7,981 nt of DNA, from contig CAKUHX010000069.1 of the NCBI GenBank assembly GCA_934659475.1, positions 1 through 7,981 of the forward strand, written 5' to 3'. Each line of letters opens with the position of its first letter. Positions within the stretch are counted from its first letter, which is position 1. The stretch is from an uncultured Oscillospiraceae bacterium (GTDB taxonomy: Bacteria > Bacillota > Clostridia > Oscillospirales > Oscillospiraceae). Shown here in pieces: positions 6,177 to 7,981 of the stretch. The notes beneath the pieces are model-generated. The model worked only from the letters and a program-made list of their open reading frames with translations, ran no database searches and was not told where the DNA came from. Both the position numbers and the translations under genes were made by a program.

Positions 6177-6524
6177 ATGGCAAAACTGGAACGCAGAATA
6201 AGAGGGGACTTCGACCAGGTTCTGGAGGCGCTGGACAGGGGGATCTTTGACGGGAGCATATCCGCCTCCTACGAGGACGGCAGCGACTGCAGCGTCGGCC
6301 CGATGAGATGCGCGGTGCGGGTATATGAGCGGTACAGCTACCTCGGCGGCAACCGGGTCAGCCTGAACCTGACTCTGGTGGGCGACGGCGAGGAACTGTT
6401 CCTGTCCGCCATCACTTCCGGTGGGAGCAAGGCTGTGTGCTTTAAGCTGAACACCTGGGGAGAGGCGGCCTTTCTGGATGCTTTGCGGGAGGTCGTTGAC
6501 CGGCTGCCCTGCGGGGAAGCGTGA
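6177..6524 (+). CDS. DUF6054-like small protein of unknown function, between ruvA and ruvB
   Basis: The product is 115 aa, soluble, with no signal peptide or membrane helix. I recognise the pattern from memory as the DUF6054 family of Firmicutes, with moderate certainty; its function is unknown to me. Conserved-looking stretches are GDFDQVLEALDRGI, ISASYEDGSDC, RCAVRVYERYSYLGGNRV (residues 44-61), LTLVGDGEELFLSAITSGGS and an acidic C-terminal helix. The alternation suggests an alpha/beta sandwich, with no obvious catalytic motif. AGGAGG at 6163-6168 overlaps the ruvA stop and sits eight bases before the ATG. There is no promoter before it and ruvB follows after 45 bp, so it is made with RuvA and RuvB. 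A link to junction processing is suggested only by position. Confidence 0.82.
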   Translation: MAKLERRIRGDFDQVLEALDRGIFDGSISASYEDGSDCSVGPMRCAVRVYERYSYLGGNRVSLNLTLVGDGEELFLSAITSGGSKAVCFKLNTWGEAAFLDALREVVDRLPCGEA

Positions 6525-6569
6525 TGCCTGCACCGAAGGCGCAGACCAGAGAATATAGGGAGTGACCCA

Positions 6570-7640
6570 ATGTCGATCGATTTTTCTGACCCCGCGTTCG
6601 TTCCGGAGGAACTGGACGAACCGCTGGTGACCACCTCGCTGACCCGCGAGGACGAAAATGAATATTCCCTTCGGCCCAAGACCCTGCGGGAGTACATCGG
6701 CCAGGAGAAGGCCAAGGGCAATCTGGAGGTGTTCATCCAGGCGGCCAAGATGCGGCACGAGCCTCTGGACCATGTGCTGCTCCACGGCCCCCCGGGCCTG
6801 GGCAAGACCACCCTGTCCGGCATCATCGCCAACGAGATGGGGGTGAACGTGCGCATCACCTCCGGCCCGGCCATCGAGAAGGCGGGGGATCTGGCCGCCC
6901 TGCTGACCAATCTGAACGAGAACGACATCCTCTTTGTGGATGAGATCCACCGCCTGAACCGCCAGGTGGAGGAGGTGCTCTATCCGGCCATGGAGGACTT
7001 TGCCATCGACATCATCATCGGCAAGGGCCCCAGCGCCAACTCCGTGCGCCTGGACCTGCCCAAGTTCACCCTCATCGGGGCCACCACCCGGGCTGGCCAG
7101 CTGTCCGCCCCCCTGCGGGACCGCTTTGGCGTCACCCTGCGGCTGGAACTGTATACCCCCCAGGAACTGGCCCTGATCGTCACCCGCTCCGCCGGGATAC
7201 TGGGCGTCCCCATCGAGGAGGAAGGCGCTCTGGAGATCGCCAAGCGCTCCCGGGGCACGCCGCGTATCGCCAACCGGATGCTCCGCCGGGTGCGGGACTT
7301 TGCCCAGGTGCGGGCCGGGGGCGTGATCACCAAAAAGGTGGCGGACGAGGCGCTGACCGCTCTGGAGATCGACCACCTGGGTCTGGACTCCATCGACCAC
7401 CGGATGCTGCGCAGCATCATCGAAAATTACCGGGGCGGCCCTGTGGGTCTGGAGACGCTGGCGGCCACCATCAACGAGGAGGCCGTCACCCTGGAGGATG
7501 TGTACGAGCCCTATCTGATGCAGCTGGGCTTCCTCACCCGCACCCCCCGGGGCAGATGTGTCACGGCCAAGGCATATGAGCATCTGGGGCTCCCCGTCCC
7601 CGGAGGGGTGGAGCCCGTTATGGAGCAATTGACGCTGTAA
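6570..7640 (+). CDS. ruvB: Holliday junction branch migration ATPase RuvB
   Basis: RuvB is the AAA+ ring motor that pumps DNA through the RuvA-bound junction. The 356-aa product is complete. It has the RuvB start signature [14 protein letters not shown] near residues 32-45, Walker [10 protein letters not shown] at 73-81 (K79), Walker [10 protein letters not shown] at 121-129 (D124, E125), and sensor 1 GATTRAG at 170-176. PLRDRFG at 181-187 contains the arginine finger (R185 by alignment), and sensor 2 Arg is R232 in GTPRIANR. The C-terminal winged helix with [14 protein letters not shown] (285-298) and [12 protein letters not shown] (318-329) is intact. The start has GGGAG seven bases upstream. 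Spacing from the DUF6054-like gene is 45 bp, with no promoter or terminator in between, so it belongs to the same operon. Confidence 0.98.
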   Translation: MSIDFSDPAFVPEELDEPLVTTSLTREDENEYSLRPKTLREYIGQEKAKGNLEVFIQAAKMRHEPLDHVLLHGPPGLGKTTLSGIIANEMGVNVRITSGPAIEKAGDLAALLTNLNENDILFVDEIHRLNRQVEEVLYPAMEDFAIDIIIGKGPSANSVRLDLPKFTLIGATTRAGQLSAPLRDRFGVTLRLELYTPQELALIVTRSAGILGVPIEEEGALEIAKRSRGTPRIANRMLRRVRDFAQVRAGGVITKKVADEALTALEIDHLGLDSIDHRMLRSIIENYRGGPVGLETLAATINEEAVTLEDVYEPYLMQLGFLTRTPRGRCVTAKAYEHLGLPVPGGVEPVMEQLTL

Positions 7641-7655
7641 AAGGGAATGACTGTG

Positions 7656-7981
7656 ATGATCGGGTTTTATGTATATATGGTCGTCTGCGTTTTTCTGCTC
7701 CCGGCTGCCATGCTGTTTTTGGGGCATCGGTGGCAGAAAAAGCCGCCGGACTCCATCAATGCCGTTTTTGGCTATCGTACCCGGCGCTCCATGTCCAGCA
7801 AACAGGCTTGGGATTATGCCCATAGGTATTGCGGGAGAATATGGGTAAAGTGCGGATGGATTTCTGCTGCTTTCGCTGTCTTATCTATGGCTTTGCTGGG
7901 ATTTGTCACGCTGGATGCTGTCACAGTCGGCATGGCCGGCGGGATCGTTACGTGCCTTGAATTGCTGCTCGCTGCTGCATC
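7656..7981 (+). CDS. SdpI-family membrane protein, 3' end beyond the window
   Basis: The 108 visible residues begin with a hydrophobic helix (about 3-22). A cytoplasmic-type motif follows, PPDSINAVFGYRTRRSMSS at 30-48 and then WDYAHRYCGR at 52-61. This is the hallmark of the SdpI C-terminal domain family, known from the B. subtilis SdpI immunity protein against the SdpC toxin. Two more hydrophobic stretches follow near 66-86 and 88-108. AAGGGAA at 7641-7647 provides a Shine-Dalgarno eight bases before the ATG, which is 15 bases after the ruvB stop, so it may be read through from ruvB. GC is about 54 percent by hand count over 7681-7980, visibly lower than ruvB, with more TTT, TAT and GCT codons. 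No SdpC-like toxin or SdpR-like repressor is in view, so an immunity role is not established. The frame is still open at the window end. Confidence 0.82.
   Translation, partial: MIGFYVYMVVCVFLLPAAMLFLGHRWQKKPPDSINAVFGYRTRRSMSSKQAWDYAHRYCGRIWVKCGWISAAFAVLSMALLGFVTLDAVTVGMAGGIVTCLELLLAAA

Noticed and set aside
6132..7823. A 563-codon antisense open frame opposite ruvB
   Set aside because: Long antisense frames are common opposite GC-rich codons. The composition is biased to Gly, Gln, His and Leu, no domain is recognisable, and RuvB on the other strand is certain.

Overview
The window is GC-rich DNA, densely packed with short intergenic gaps, AGGAGG-type ribosome binding sites and sigma-A-like promoters. 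This points to a Gram-positive anaerobe of the Clostridia. The protein styles and gene order (ruvC-ruvA-DUF6054-ruvB, an arginine-type carA/carB pair, an SdpI-family membrane protein) suggest an Oscillospiraceae-like gut Firmicute. That placement is inference from protein style, not a database result.

Layout. Positions 2-640 hold the 3' part of carA (glutaminase subunit of carbamoyl-phosphate synthase). One base later, 642-1751 starts as carB but changes identity after about codon 309. Its last 60 or so codons are the complete C-terminus of diaminopimelate epimerase (DapF), joined in frame, and a strong hairpin terminator follows. On the minus strand, 3762-1805 carries a dapB-malY/patB pair, with dapB promoter-proximal. 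A compact region between divergent genes (3763-3986) contains back-to-back sigma-A promoters and a perfect 17-bp palindrome. Rightward from there lies a 10-TM DMT/EamA transporter (3987-4895) with its own terminator. After it comes a ruvC-ruvA-DUF6054-ruvB operon (5032-7640) encoding the Holliday-junction resolvasome plus one small uncharacterised protein. The window ends inside an SdpI-family membrane protein gene of lower GC.

How the genes work together. RuvA, RuvB and RuvC migrate and cut Holliday junctions. DapB makes tetrahydrodipicolinate for meso-DAP and lysine. The MalY/PatB enzyme is a PLP beta-C-S lyase or aminotransferase of sulfur amino acid metabolism. CarA would feed ammonia to CarB, but this CarB is cut off inside its first ATP-grasp domain.

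Most notable observation. The carB'-'dapF chimera joins an arginine/pyrimidine gene to a lysine/peptidoglycan gene at a 7-bp CTGGCCT sequence that both parents probably share. It is either a real deletion or rearrangement, with consequences for two pathways, or an assembly or library chimera. The sequence alone cannot decide. I found no convincing new defence or mobile system, CRISPR array, tRNA, rRNA or insertion sequence.
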